From: Clostridium ganghwense
GTDB taxonomy: Bacteria; Bacillota; Clostridia; Clostridiales; Clostridiaceae
DNA: 64,000 nt
NCBI RefSeq assembly: GCF_026735165.1
Contig: NZ_JAPQES010000001.1
Coordinates: forward strand, 1 to 64,000
Direction: 5' to 3'
Part shown: positions 1 to 9,166 of the stretch, piece after piece
Layout: every line of letters begins with the position of its first letter
How positions within the stretch are numbered: the stretch's first letter is position 1
Translations under genes and position numbers: made by a program
The notes under the pieces: generated by a model
The model's input: the letters and a program-made list of their open reading frames with translations, nothing else
What the model was told of the DNA's origin: nothing
Databases searched by the model: none

Positions 1-312
<312 letters not shown>

Positions 313-403
313 AAAAGTTTAATCTTTACTCAAATTTATTGACTGACTGTGTTTCCTTACTTCTGTTTAATTTTCAAAGACCAACTCGTCATCTTTCGAC
401 GAC

Positions 404-439
404 ATTTGTAATTTTATATCACATTTTCTTTCTTGTCAA
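404..439 (-). promoter_or_regulatory. rRNA operon promoter
   Basis: On the minus strand there is a perfect -35 TTGACA (434-439), a 17-base spacer and a -10 TAAAAT (411-416), giving a start near 404. The leader between there and the 16S gene has a small hairpin (TCGTC...GACGA, about 386-402) and, near 370-380, a stretch reading TTTGAAAATTAAACAGA. Such a stretch is usual in clostridial rrn leaders ahead of 16S. A second GTCGTC...GACGAC inverted pair at 470-491, farther upstream, suggests a duplicated start region with a weaker upstream promoter. Confidence 0.8.
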
Positions 440-637
440 CACTTTTTTAATGTTAACATTTCAAGCAAGTCGTCCTGTCCTCGTGACGACAGATGTTATT
501 TTAGCAAATTTATTATATAAATTCTACATCAAATGTTTTATTTCTACAAATTACATCTATATTTTTTGATTTTTTTTTATTTTTCTCTGAATTGCTTATA
601 TTGATACTCCTGGCAATGTTTATTGCTAATTATATAT

Positions 638-675
638 TAAAAAGTGAAAAGAAACTTTATTCTTCTCACTTTTTT
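638..675. terminator. intrinsic terminator (bidirectional)
   Basis: The inverted repeat AAAAAGTGA..../....TCACTTTTT with arms at 639-652 and 661-674 (one mismatch) is flanked by T/A runs. It sits just past the stop codon of the minus-strand gene that ends at 679. Confidence 0.75.
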
Positions 676-678
676 CAT

Positions 679-1122
679 TTACAATTTATAATGTGTACAT
701 ATTTGTTCAGTTGCATTTTTATCATATCTTCCTAAAAAAGATTCCATAGTTTCATGAGCTTCAATATAAAACCCTTCTTCTTCAGATATCATATTCATTT
801 TATCAAGTCTATCTATAGTATTTCCTCCAAATAAAATATCCCATTCTTCCTTTTTAAAAAATGCTGAAAACTTATTGTATTCATTTTCTTCTAACAAACT
901 TCCATATTCTCCATCATAAAAAGCTATTATTTGGTTATCTGCAACTAATACCCTTTCTACTCTAGTATAAAATGGCTTATCTAATATGTCTGATACTATA
1001 AACAACATAAGTTTATCATTTTCTTCAACGAGTTTGCCACATTGAACTCTACTCATAGTAATAGAATTTTTGGTCCATTTGTCCTTATCAATTATCTTTT
1101 GAACTTTTACACTCCAATCCAT
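679..1122 (-). CDS. hypothetical protein, 147 aa
   Basis: I do not recognise this protein. It is small, acidic and soluble, with no signal peptide or membrane segment. The start is set at the ATG at 1120-1122 because AGGAG lies eight bases upstream; the open frame extends 14 codons further but has no ribosome site there. It contains many Glu/Asp residues (for example EEEGFYIEAHE near the C-terminus) and a central DILDKPFYTRVERVLV segment. It is a single gene with its own terminator, between the rRNA operon and uppP. It could be a conserved clostridial protein of unknown function; homology cannot be judged from sequence alone. Confidence 0.7.
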   Translation of the reverse strand: MDWSVKVQKIIDKDKWTKNSITMSRVQCGKLVEENDKLMLFIVSDILDKPFYTRVERVLVADNQIIAFYDGEYGSLLEENEYNKFSAFFKKEEWDILFGGNTIDRLDKMNMISEEEGFYIEAHETMESFLGRYDKNATEQICTHYKL

Positions 1123-1210
1123 AGAATCTACTCCTTTTATACAATATTTTCTAGATGTATACACATTTACGCCAAAATTTCTTTTATAACTTTATTATTT
1201 CCAACTTCTC

Positions 1211-1250
1211 AAAAAATAATAAAAAAGCTGAAGAAAATTCAACAGCTTTA
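1211..1250 (-). terminator. intrinsic terminator of uppP
   Basis: Minus-strand hairpin AAAGCTG/CAGCTTT (1243-1249 with 1224-1230), followed by a T-rich tail at 1211-1223, about 30 bases past the uppP stop codon. Confidence 0.8.
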
Positions 1251-1280
1251 TATATATGCTTTTATTTTATTATGTATCGA

Positions 1281-2132
1281 TTAAATAACCTGTGTAAAAA
1301 TCAACCCTAACATTATTATACCAATAAGTACTCTATAAATAGCAAAAACCCTCATTGGCTTTTTCTTTAAAAATGTTATAAATTTATCTACTACTATAAG
1401 TGCCACAATAAATGACACTACAAATCCAACTGTAAGTGCAATAACCTGTGGAATATTTAAAGCTACAGTGTGCTTCAATATAGATAGTGCAGATGCACCT
1501 ACCATTACCGGTAGTGCTAAAAAGAAAGAAAATTCAGCGGCTGCTACAGTTGATAATCCGCATATCCAACCTCCGATTATAGTTGAAGCAGATCTTGACA
1601 TTCCAGGCCATAAAGCTAAACATTGAAAAATCCCTACAATAATCGCCTGCTTTACAGTTATATCATCTATAGTTCTTGTGGTAAATTTACGTCTATATTT
1701 TTTTTCGGCATAAAGCATCCAAAACGCTCCTACTAATAAAGCAATTGATACTGGTAGTGGATAAAATAACTTTGCCTCAATTTTATCTTTAAATAGTATT
1801 CCTAATATTCCTGCTGGAATGCATGCAACAAAAATATTAAACCAAAACTTAAAACCCGATTTTGGTTTTGAAGGTGAAAAATTTTCAAAAGAACCTTTTA
1901 TTTTATTCCAATATAGAACTACTATCGCTAAAATAGCTCCTAGTTGAATAACTACTTCAAACATATTTAAATAGGCTTTAGAATATATTGCTGCTGGCCC
2001 GCCCCCCTCATTAAATCCTATGAGGTGTCCTACAATAATCATATGTCCTGTTGATGATACTGGTAAAAACTCAGTAATTCCTTCAACTATACCTATAATA
2101 ATTGCTTTAAGTATAAATATTAAATTAGTCAC
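1281..2132 (-). CDS. uppP: undecaprenyl-diphosphatase UppP (BacA)
   Basis: Membrane phosphatase that converts undecaprenyl diphosphate to the monophosphate, recycling the lipid carrier for peptidoglycan and other wall polymers. Overexpression of the family gives bacitracin tolerance. The 283-residue length is typical. Both signature motifs are visible: EGITEFLPVSSTGH at residues 17-30 (E17, E21, H30 are the conserved catalytic positions) and PGMSRSASTIIGG around residue 175, with several hydrophobic helices between and after them. The start is a GTG at 2130-2132 with a GAGTGG-like site upstream. It is monocistronic, with a terminator downstream. The identification is secure. Confidence 0.96.
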   Translation of the reverse strand: MTNLIFILKAIIIGIVEGITEFLPVSSTGHMIIVGHLIGFNEGGGPAAIYSKAYLNMFEVVIQLGAILAIVVLYWNKIKGSFENFSPSKPKSGFKFWFNIFVACIPAGILGILFKDKIEAKLFYPLPVSIALLVGAFWMLYAEKKYRRKFTTRTIDDITVKQAIIVGIFQCLALWPGMSRSASTIIGGWICGLSTVAAAEFSFFLALPVMVGASALSILKHTVALNIPQVIALTVGFVVSFIVALIVVDKFITFLKKKPMRVFAIYRVLIGIIMLGLIFTQVI

Positions 2133-2237
2133 AATCTATCCACTCTCACTTCCTTATATATTAAGCAATTTAAAACACATTTAAAATTATACTCTTTTAT
2201 ACCTGTTCTTGTCCACTTAATTATATATATTTTTTTA

Positions 2238-3398
2238 TTATTTTTCTTTTAATTCGAAAACTACCTCTCTAACCATATTTTTACCATCAACAGATAGTTT
2301 CACAGTATTCATTCCATCTTTTATAGGAAACTCAAAATAATTATTAACTTGTCTAAAAGGTTCATTATTTATACTTATGTAATAATTTTCAACCATTACA
2401 CTATCTTTAAATACTCCACCCCAAAATTGAATTTCTTTATTATTTTCTTTATTATTTTCTTTATTATTTATTTTTAGATTTTCTTTTGATTTTTTTTTAG
2501 AGAATATTAAAGTAGGTATTTTGTCCTCTTTCTTTTCAACATATTTATTATTTGGTGATAACACAAATAAGTAATTACTATTTGTAAAAATAACAGGATG
2601 CTTTATACTTATCTTAATTGGAATTTTAGCTTCATTGTCTTTGCTTATATATCCAATATATGAATTACTATTCTTTATTCCATATATATTATTATCAATA
2701 GGAATAATATATGAATAAAAATATTTTTTCATATTTTTTTTATACTTATCTGAGTTTTCTATTCCTACTGCTGTCAAACTATCAATGCCTTTTTCTATAA
2801 TTTCTGTGACACTCATAGGCAATCCTTTATAAGTTAAATAACATCCATTGGCTGGATCTACCATCATCCATTTTTTATATTTAACGCTCCAAATTTCACA
2901 AACTTTAAAACTTTCTTTTTCTTTAATTTTTGTATCATCTGCAGTTACCAACTCCCCTATTCTAGACGTAATTCCTAAAGCTATACAACTCTCATTGAAT
3001 ATAGTTGTATATTCAGTATCTGAATAATATTTTTTTTTCTTATCCTTTTCAATTTTCTCCAATATATCTATAGCTCCATTTTCTCCACTCAAAGGTTTAA
3101 CATCATCTTTATAATTAAGTTTCTCATTAGTCCATTTTAATAACTTAAGAATTTTCTCAAAATCATCTTTTTCTTCTCCAACTACTTTTTCTAATTGATA
3201 GTTTTCTTTCAAACTATTTGAAATAGCCTTATCAGAACTTCCATAATAAAAATGTATATTTTTGCCTTCATAAAGATTATTCCATTTTACAATTTTAAGT
3301 CCGCTATCATCTTTTGAAGTTTTTATCTTCATTCCTACTATAAATCCTATAGCAATTAATGCCCATATCAAAATAACTGTACTCTTTTTTCTCCTCAT
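2238..3398 (-). CDS. membrane-anchored transglutaminase-fold protein with degraded catalytic site
   Basis: The 386-residue protein has one N-terminal membrane helix (about residues 7-23), then an extracytoplasmic region. Residues about 85-190 resemble the transglutaminase core: a Cys in an IFNESCIALGITSR segment (C138) and an Asp in KWMMVDPANG (D181). The catalytic His expected some 17 residues before that Asp is Phe (F164, in SFKVCEIW), so classical transglutaminase or protease activity is doubtful. The C-terminal 60 residues look like a beta-rich Ig-type domain. The chosen ATG at 3396-3398 has GGGTGG five bases upstream; a GTG three codons earlier is the alternative. The protein may bind wall peptides or glycans. 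Its function is not known. Confidence 0.75.
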   Translation of the reverse strand: MRRKKSTVILIWALIAIGFIVGMKIKTSKDDSGLKIVKWNNLYEGKNIHFYYGSSDKAISNSLKENYQLEKVVGEEKDDFEKILKLLKWTNEKLNYKDDVKPLSGENGAIDILEKIEKDKKKKYYSDTEYTTIFNESCIALGITSRIGELVTADDTKIKEKESFKVCEIWSVKYKKWMMVDPANGCYLTYKGLPMSVTEIIEKGIDSLTAVGIENSDKYKKNMKKYFYSYIIPIDNNIYGIKNSNSYIGYISKDNEAKIPIKISIKHPVIFTNSNYLFVLSPNNKYVEKKEDKIPTLIFSKKKSKENLKINNKENNKENNKEIQFWGGVFKDSVMVENYYISINNEPFRQVNNYFEFPIKDGMNTVKLSVDGKNMVREVVFELKEK

Positions 3399-3469
3399 GT
3401 CTACCACCCTTATCTATATGTTTTTAACTCTATGGTATATTATATCAGCAAACTATAAAAGCTATAATT

Positions 3470-3512
3470 TTCTTAAAAATAAAATACCACGATTTTATTA
3501 TCGTAGTATTTA
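3470..3512 (-). terminator. intrinsic terminator of CDF transporter gene
   Basis: Twelve-base arms AAATACTACGAT / ATCGTGGTATTT (3500-3511 and 3482-3493, one G-U pair), followed on the minus strand by TTATTTTT. Confidence 0.8.
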
Positions 3513-3521
3513 ACACAAAAA

Positions 3522-4391
3522 TTAATATGGATTTACATGTACCATACAATGTTTTACTCTTGTATTATTATTTTCTATTTTAAAATGAACATTTTCTGCT
3601 ATATCATGTGCTTGTGTTAAAGATAATTCTTTAGATACTGAAATTTCTACATCTACATATAATCTACTAGCATGTATTCGTGTCTTAAGATCATCTATTT
3701 TAATCACTCCATCTATTTCTGTAATATCTTTCGTAATAGTTTCAATAGTACCTTTATCTGCTGAATGATCCATCAATTGATTTGCAGCTTTAATATATAT
3801 ATCTACAGCTACTTTCAGGATTATTATACATATAACTATGGATGCTACAGAGTCTAAAACAGGATATCCTATTCGTGCACCAAGAACTCCAACCAAAGTA
3901 CCAATAGATGAAAAAGCATCTGATCTATGATGCCATGCATCTGCCGTCAGTGCAGAACTCTCTATTATTTTTGCTCCTTTTATTGTATATCTGTACATCC
4001 ACTCTTTAGTGATTATAGATAAAACAGCTGCGTAAATAGCAATTTTACCAGGTATATTATATTGACCCAACAAAATTATTTTCACAGCATTATATCCAAT
4101 TAACATTGCTGTAGTTCCTAAAATAAAAGCTAGAACTTTAGTAATAATAGGTTCAAATTTTTCATGTCCATAAGGATGGTCTATATCTTCAGGTTTTTGA
4201 GATAGCTTTAATCCAAGAATAACACAAAATGTACTCATAACATCCGATAAGGAATGAATCCCATCTGATATTACAGCACTACTCCTTCCAAATACCCCAG
4301 CTATAATTTTTATAGCTGCTAGTAAGAAATTCAGAACAATTGTTAATTTTGATATTCTGTTCCCTATCTTCAACCGTTCTACAGAATTCAT
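3522..4391 (-). CDS. cation diffusion facilitator (CDF) family metal efflux protein
   Basis: This 289-residue protein exports divalent metal ions in exchange for protons across the cytoplasmic membrane. Hydrophobic helices fill residues 12-200. The metal-site signatures are present: DGIHSLSD in helix 2 (residues 43-50), DHPYGHEKFE (71-80) and DAWHHRSD in helix 5 (151-158). A C-terminal cytoplasmic ferredoxin-like domain ends in HVNPY. The ATG has GAGGTG upstream. The substrate (Zn, Fe, Mn or Cd) cannot be read from sequence with certainty; the Fur-box-like element upstream hints at iron or manganese. It is monocistronic. Confidence 0.93.
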   Translation of the reverse strand: MNSVERLKIGNRISKLTIVLNFLLAAIKIIAGVFGRSSAVISDGIHSLSDVMSTFCVILGLKLSQKPEDIDHPYGHEKFEPIITKVLAFILGTTAMLIGYNAVKIILLGQYNIPGKIAIYAAVLSIITKEWMYRYTIKGAKIIESSALTADAWHHRSDAFSSIGTLVGVLGARIGYPVLDSVASIVICIIILKVAVDIYIKAANQLMDHSADKGTIETITKDITEIDGVIKIDDLKTRIHASRLYVDVEISVSKELSLTQAHDIAENVHFKIENNNTRVKHCMVHVNPY

Positions 4392-4441
4392 TGTTACACC
4401 TCATTTTTAATTGATAATACTTTATATAATATACACTATAT

Positions 4442-4470
4442 ATTATATGCACTGTATATAGTATTTGTAA
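4442..4470 (-). promoter_or_regulatory. promoter of CDF transporter gene
   Basis: On the minus strand, -35 TTACAA (4465-4470), 17-base spacer, perfect -10 TATAAT (4442-4447). The spacer and flanks form a TATATAGT/ACTATATA inverted pair. Confidence 0.65.
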
Positions 4471-4492
4471 CAACTTTTTTTCAATAAACTTC

Positions 4493-4515
4493 ATTATCAA
4501 TTGATAATGATAATT
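4493..4515. promoter_or_regulatory. Fur-box-like palindromic element
   Basis: A perfect 16-base palindrome ATTATCAATTGATAAT (4493-4508) runs into GATAATGATAAT (4503-4514). That gives three GATAAT-type hexamers, the building blocks of Fur-family operators. A further AATTGATAAT lies at 4409-4418 in the 5' leader. The position 25-50 bases upstream of the -35 box means the direction of control is not obvious. The assignment to Fur is inference. Confidence 0.45.
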
Positions 4516-4521
4516 GTTAAT

Positions 4522-4556
4522 AAAAAGTAATTAATCAAGTAATTAATTACTTTTTA
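4522..4556. terminator. bidirectional intrinsic terminator after rbsR
   Basis: Thirteen-base arms AAAAAGTAATTAA / TTAATTACTTTTT (4522-4534, 4543-4555) just past the regulator's stop codon. Confidence 0.8.
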
Positions 4557-4575
4557 TTAACATCTCAAAATCTCA

Positions 4576-5571
4576 TTAAGCAGTTCCTCTTATCATCAAT
4601 TTAGGCTTAAAATATATTTGTTTATTAGATGGTTTACCGTCAATTATCTCTATTAAAGCTTCACAAGATTGTTTTCCCATATCATATATAGGTTGGGCTA
4701 CTGTTGTTAGCTCTGGTTCGATAAAGTTGGATATATTAATATTGTCAAATCCTATAATACTTATGTCCTCTGGAATTCTATACCCTTTTCTAATAAGTAC
4801 TTTTATTCCACCAAAAGCCATTATATCATTACTATAGAAAATAGCTTCAACATCTTTATTAGCTTGAATAATTTCTTCTGTAACTTTCATTCCACCTTCA
4901 ATGGTAAAATCGCCTTCAAAAATTAGCTTTTCATCGTATATATTATTTTTAACCATAATACTTTTATATCCTTTAACCCTCTGCTTTGATATTCTTAATT
5001 CTTTCTTACCTGTTACAAAAACTATTTTTTTCTTTTTCTTTTTTAATAGATATTCTACTGCCTCTTTTACCCCTTCTTCATTTAAACAGTACACTCCACA
5101 GTATTTTTCCTTATTGTCTATATCTCTATCAACTAAAACAAAAGGAACATTATTACTCTTTAGTATTTCTAAACTTTTGTTTTCTCCTCCACCTGTTATA
5201 AAAATAACTCCATCAACCAATTTGCTTATAAGTAATTTAATATATTTTTCTTCCTTTTTAGAATTGCTGTCAGTATTACAAAATATTACATTATAATCTA
5301 ATTTGTTTGCAGTATCTTCTATAGCTCTTGCTATCTCTGAAAAAAAAGGATTAATAATATCAGGAAGAATGATTCCAATAGTTTGAGATTTTTTTGTACT
5401 TAAACTTCTTGCTACACCATTTGGAATATAATTTAATTCTTCAGCTATTTTTAGTATTTTATTTCTTGTACTTTCACTTACACTTATATTTTTATTATTT
5501 AAAACCATAGACACAGTAGCTTTTGATACTCCAGCTAAGTTAGCTATATCTTTCATTGTAACTTTGTTCAT
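4576..5571 (-). CDS. rbsR: LacI-family transcriptional regulator, probable ribose operon repressor
   Basis: The 331-residue protein has the LacI/GalR layout: N-terminal helix-turn-helix (residues 4-24, MKDIANLAGVSKATVSMVLN), hinge helix ending in NGVARSLS, and a periplasmic-binding-protein-like effector domain from about residue 62 (TIGIILPDIINPFFSEI). It lies directly downstream of rbsB in the same direction but behind a strong terminator, so it is probably transcribed on its own. Likely targets are the two LacI-type operators upstream of rbsK. Ribose as effector is inferred from position. A basic KKKKKK run near residue 178 sits on a surface loop. The start is supported by GGAGG upstream. 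Confidence 0.9.
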   Translation of the reverse strand: MNKVTMKDIANLAGVSKATVSMVLNNKNISVSESTRNKILKIAEELNYIPNGVARSLSTKKSQTIGIILPDIINPFFSEIARAIEDTANKLDYNVIFCNTDSNSKKEEKYIKLLISKLVDGVIFITGGGENKSLEILKSNNVPFVLVDRDIDNKEKYCGVYCLNEEGVKEAVEYLLKKKKKKIVFVTGKKELRISKQRVKGYKSIMVKNNIYDEKLIFEGDFTIEGGMKVTEEIIQANKDVEAIFYSNDIMAFGGIKVLIRKGYRIPEDISIIGFDNINISNFIEPELTTVAQPIYDMGKQSCEALIEIIDGKPSNKQIYFKPKLMIRGTA

Positions 5572-5613
5572 ATATGTATAATTCCTCCATAATCTATGTA
5601 CTGATATTATTTA

Positions 5614-5665
5614 ATTATATCAAATACTATAAATATATAAAACATATTATATATTTATAGTATTT
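5614..5665. repeat. 18-base perfect inverted repeat in the rbsR promoter region
   Basis: AAATACTATAAATATATA at 5622-5639 is exactly repeated in inverse at 5648-5665 with an 8-base loop. A TATAAT box for the minus strand sits at 5614-5619. The dyad overlaps where the -35 region would be, so it could be an autoregulatory operator or simply an AT-rich cruciform. Confidence 0.6.
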
Positions 5666-5677
5666 ATCTTGTATATA

Positions 5678-5708
5678 TAGAAAACGTCGAAAATATCGAC
5701 GTTTTCTA
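5678..5708. terminator. intrinsic terminator of the rbs operon
   Basis: Perfect 13-base arms TAGAAAACGTCGA / TCGACGTTTTCTA (5678-5690, 5696-5708) with a 5-base loop, 20 bases past the rbsB stop codon. It is usable from both sides. Confidence 0.85.
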
Positions 5709-5727
5709 AAACTCACTATTATAGATT

Positions 5728-6657
5728 TTACTTTTTAACAACAAGCTCAAGTTCAACAGGAATAGTTTTCTCTACAGTCTCGCCTTTAGCAACCTTTACT
5801 CCATTTTCTATAGCAGTACTTCCCATTAATTCTGGTTGTTGTGCTATTGTAGCAGACATATCCCCTTTTTCTATAGCATCTTTAGCATCTTGATTTCCAT
5901 CAAACCCTACAACAATTACTGATTTGTTAGCAGTTTTTAATGCTTTTACTGCACCAAGTGCCATCTCATCATTATGTGCAAATACTGCATCAAATTCTGG
6001 TTGTGCCTGAACAATATTTTCCATTACAGTTAAACCTTTTGTTCTATCAAAATCTGCTGCTTGACTAGCAACTACCTTAACATTGTCTTTTCCATCTACA
6101 ACTTTATGGAAACCTTCTCCTCTTTCTCTTGTAGCTGAAGCTCCTGGACGTCCTTGAAGCTCAACTATCTTAATTTCTTTTTTATCTTTTAATTGTTCAA
6201 GAATATAATTTGCAGACATTTCTCCACCTTTAACATTATCGGAAGCTATATGAGATATTACTTCCCCACCATTTGATTGTCTATCTACAGTTATAACAGG
6301 TATTTTTGCATCATTAGCAACTTGAATTGAATTTGCAACTGCATCACTATCTGTTGGGTTGATTATTAAAACTTTAATTCCTTTTTGAACCAAATCTTCT
6401 ACATTTGCTCTTTCTTTAGCAGAGTCATCTTGAGAATCTAATACTATTAATTCATAACCTAATTCTTTAGCTTTTGTTTCGGCACCTTCTTTCATTGAAA
6501 CAAAGAAAGGGTTATTAAGTGTAGATAATACCATCCCTATTTTGTCACCTTTTGCAGCACCTTCATCAGTTTCCGTTTTTGGTCCACACCCTACAAGACC
6601 TGCAATTAGAAAAATCATTGTAAGAATCCCTAGTATTGACTTACTTCTTCTTTTCAT
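5728..6657 (-). CDS. rbsB: ribose ABC transporter, substrate-binding lipoprotein
   Basis: This extracellular lipoprotein captures ribose for the RbsAC importer. The 309-residue sequence has a lipoprotein signal with lipobox LVGC (C24), then the two-lobed sugar-binding fold starting at KIGMVLSTLNNPFFVSM. Conserved sugar-contact segments include DSQDDSAKE, VDRQ, and HNDEMALGA. It is the last gene of rbsKDACB, 32 bases after rbsC, with AGGAGG before its ATG. The operon order and the kinase upstream support ribose; other pentoses cannot be excluded. Confidence 0.95.
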   Translation of the reverse strand: MKRRSKSILGILTMIFLIAGLVGCGPKTETDEGAAKGDKIGMVLSTLNNPFFVSMKEGAETKAKELGYELIVLDSQDDSAKERANVEDLVQKGIKVLIINPTDSDAVANSIQVANDAKIPVITVDRQSNGGEVISHIASDNVKGGEMSANYILEQLKDKKEIKIVELQGRPGASATRERGEGFHKVVDGKDNVKVVASQAADFDRTKGLTVMENIVQAQPEFDAVFAHNDEMALGAVKALKTANKSVIVVGFDGNQDAKDAIEKGDMSATIAQQPELMGSTAIENGVKVAKGETVEKTIPVELELVVKK

Positions 6658-6689
6658 TTGAATTCCTCCTTTTTAGCTTCTGTTTTTTA

Positions 6690-7619
6690 TTATTTATTTT
6701 TTTTATCAATCATAACAGCTAATAAGATTACTAGTCCTTTAACTATTAATTGATAATAAGGTGATACATTCATAAGATTAAGTCCATTATTTAGTACTCC
6801 AATAATGAGTGCACCTATTATTGTTCCTACAACACTTCCTTCTCCTCCTGCCAAGCTAGTTCCTCCAAGCACAACTGCAGCAATTGCATCTAATTCATAA
6901 CCTGCACCAGCTGTAGCTGAAGCTGAACCTATCCTACTGGTAACTATTATTCCACTTAAAGCTGCCGTTATACCTGATATAACATATACTATAGTCTTTA
7001 TTTTATCTGTGTTAATCCCTGAAAGTCTTGCAGAATCTTCATTTCCACCTAATGCATATACATATCTACCATATCTTGTTTGACTTAAAATATAATAAGC
7101 TATGAAAAATACAACTAAAGTGATAACTACAGGTATAGGAAGTCCTATAAACGACTTATTTCCTATTACACCAAAACTTTTACCAAGTCCCGAAACTGGA
7201 GTACCATTAGTATATACTTGAGTAACTCCTCTAAATATAGTCATAGTAGCAAGAGTTACTATAAAAGCTTGAATTTTACCTTTTGAAACAAAAATTCCAT
7301 TTATCACACCAACTATAGCCCCAATAATCACAGCTACAATAATTGCTAAAAATACATTGCCAGTTGCTTTAACTACAGTAGCAGCAACGGCACCACTTAT
7401 AGCCAAACTTGAGCCAACAGATAAATCAATACCACCTGTCAAAATTACAAATGTCATACCTATTGCAATAATTGTATTTACAGAAACTTGTGTAAGTACA
7501 TTCTTTATATTAGATATACTTAAAAATCTTGGTGAAATAATTGATACAATAACACATAGTATTAATAAACCAAAAAGTGATTTGTATTTCATCAAATTCT
7601 TTTTCAAAGTATTTTCCAT
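6690..7619 (-). CDS. rbsC: ribose ABC transporter, permease
   Basis: Integral membrane channel of the importer; 309 residues with about eight to ten helices. It belongs to the branched BPD_transp_2 family. Visible signatures are GMTFVILTGGIDLSVGS (about residues 57-73) and the cytoplasmic coupling stretch YALGGNEDSARLSGIN (about 189-204), followed by AAVVLGGTSLAGGEGS. Normal length and composition. It lies 27 bases after rbsA. Confidence 0.95.
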   Translation of the reverse strand: MENTLKKNLMKYKSLFGLLILCVIVSIISPRFLSISNIKNVLTQVSVNTIIAIGMTFVILTGGIDLSVGSSLAISGAVAATVVKATGNVFLAIIVAVIIGAIVGVINGIFVSKGKIQAFIVTLATMTIFRGVTQVYTNGTPVSGLGKSFGVIGNKSFIGLPIPVVITLVVFFIAYYILSQTRYGRYVYALGGNEDSARLSGINTDKIKTIVYVISGITAALSGIIVTSRIGSASATAGAGYELDAIAAVVLGGTSLAGGEGSVVGTIIGALIIGVLNNGLNLMNVSPYYQLIVKGLVILLAVMIDKKNK

Positions 7620-7646
7620 ATAATTTCTCCTTTGTATTTTTATTAA

Positions 7647-9155
7647 TTAGTTTATATCAGTTGCCACCGCGTATTTCATTATAAGTTCTTGATTTGCTTC
7701 TTCACGAGTAACTTCTCCTGTAACTTTTCCTTCATGCATAACCATTATTCTATCGCTTATTCCTAGTACTTCAGGCATATCTGAAGATATCATTATAATA
7801 GCTTTTCCCATTTCCTTTAATTCATTTAATACTTCATAAATTTCCTTTTTGGCACCTACATCTATACCTTTTGTAGGTTCATCAATAATTAATACCTTTG
7901 GAGATAACATAATCCATTTTGCAAGTATTGCCTTTTGTTGGTTTCCTCCACTAAGATTTTTTATTAGCTGATCTGCACTTGGGGTTTTTACAGACAATTT
8001 TTTAATATATTCATCAATATCTTCTTTTTCTTTAGTTTTGTCTATTTTTTTCATTGAATTTTCATATTTAGATAAATTTGAAAGACTCATATTATGTCCA
8101 ACAGACATTCCAAGAACTATACCTTCTCTTTTTCTATCTTCCGAAAGATAACATACTCCGTTTTTTATGGCATCCTTAGGTGAAGATATTTTAACATTTT
8201 CACCTTCAATGAAAATTTCACCAGCTTCTTTTTTATGTTCACCAAATATAGTTTTTGCCAGTTCAGTTCTACCTGATCCCATAAGACCTGCTACACCTAA
8301 TATTTCTCCACTTCTAATTTCAAAACTGATATCATTTACTTTATTTTTATACTTCAAATTTTCAACCTTTAATAAAGTTTTTCCTACTTTAGCTTTCTTA
8401 TATGGAAATTGTTCTTCTAACTTTCTTCCTACCATCATAGTAATCAGCTCATCCTTAGTTACATCTTTAATTTTAGCTTCCCCTACATATTTACCATCTC
8501 TTAAAACTGTAACTCTATCACATATTGTAAAAATTTCTTCCATTCTATGTGATATATAAATAATTGCAATTCCTTTTTCTTTAAGTTTTTCTATAACTTC
8601 AAATAATTTTTTTGTCTCTACTTCAGTAAGAGCCGTAGTAGGTTCATCCATTATTATTATTCTTGAATTTTTAGTTAACGCCTTTGCAATTTCAATTAAT
8701 TGTTGTTCCCCTACATTTATATCTCTTACCAAAGTATCTGGTTCAACTCTACATCCTATCTGCTCTAAAAATCTTTTACTTCTCTCTTTAAGTAATTTTT
8801 TATCCACTTTTCTAGAATACTTATTATATTTTTCATTTCCTAAAAATATATTTTCTTCTACTGTTAGATTTGGAAGTACACTTAATTCCTGATGTATTAT
8901 AGCAACACCTAGCTTTTCAGCTTCTTTTATGTTGTTAGGTTCTACATCCTCTCCTTCTATAATAATTTTCCCTGAATTCTTTTTATATACTCCACTTAGT
9001 ATTTTCATAAGTGTAGATTTTCCAGCTCCATTTTCTCCAAGTAAAGCTAACACCTCACCACCATAAGCTTTAATATTTACACCATCTAAAGCTTTTACAC
9101 CTGGAAAAGACTTTGTAATATCCGTCATTTCAAGTATAGGATTATTTTTTTTCAT
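7647..9155 (-). CDS. rbsA: ribose ABC transporter, duplicated ATP-binding protein
   Basis: Cytoplasmic ATPase that powers the importer. The 502 residues hold two ABC domains, as usual for monosaccharide importers. Domain 1 has Walker [10 protein letters not shown] at residues 40-48, signature [14 protein letters not shown] and Walker B IIIMDEPT. Domain 2 has the degenerate Walker [10 protein letters not shown], signature [15 protein letters not shown] and [14 protein letters not shown]. The second nucleotide site lacks the invariant Lys of a normal P-loop, which is typical of this family. It is preceded by AAGGAGGGG. Confidence 0.96.
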   Translation of the reverse strand: MKKNNPILEMTDITKSFPGVKALDGVNIKAYGGEVLALLGENGAGKSTLMKILSGVYKKNSGKIIIEGEDVEPNNIKEAEKLGVAIIHQELSVLPNLTVEENIFLGNEKYNKYSRKVDKKLLKERSKRFLEQIGCRVEPDTLVRDINVGEQQLIEIAKALTKNSRIIIMDEPTTALTEVETKKLFEVIEKLKEKGIAIIYISHRMEEIFTICDRVTVLRDGKYVGEAKIKDVTKDELITMMVGRKLEEQFPYKKAKVGKTLLKVENLKYKNKVNDISFEIRSGEILGVAGLMGSGRTELAKTIFGEHKKEAGEIFIEGENVKISSPKDAIKNGVCYLSEDRKREGIVLGMSVGHNMSLSNLSKYENSMKKIDKTKEKEDIDEYIKKLSVKTPSADQLIKNLSGGNQQKAILAKWIMLSPKVLIIDEPTKGIDVGAKKEIYEVLNELKEMGKAIIMISSDMPEVLGISDRIMVMHEGKVTGEVTREEANQELIMKYAVATDIN

Positions 9156-9166
9156 CTTACCCCTCC

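Noticed and set aside
4279-4500. 73-codon frame at the start of the CDF gene
   Set aside because: It overlaps the CDF 5' end in another frame and covers its promoter.
4901-5296. Plus-strand reading frame of 131 codons
   Set aside because: It is the antisense of the rbsR gene; its Phe/Ser-rich composition is what the complement of a Lys-rich frame gives.
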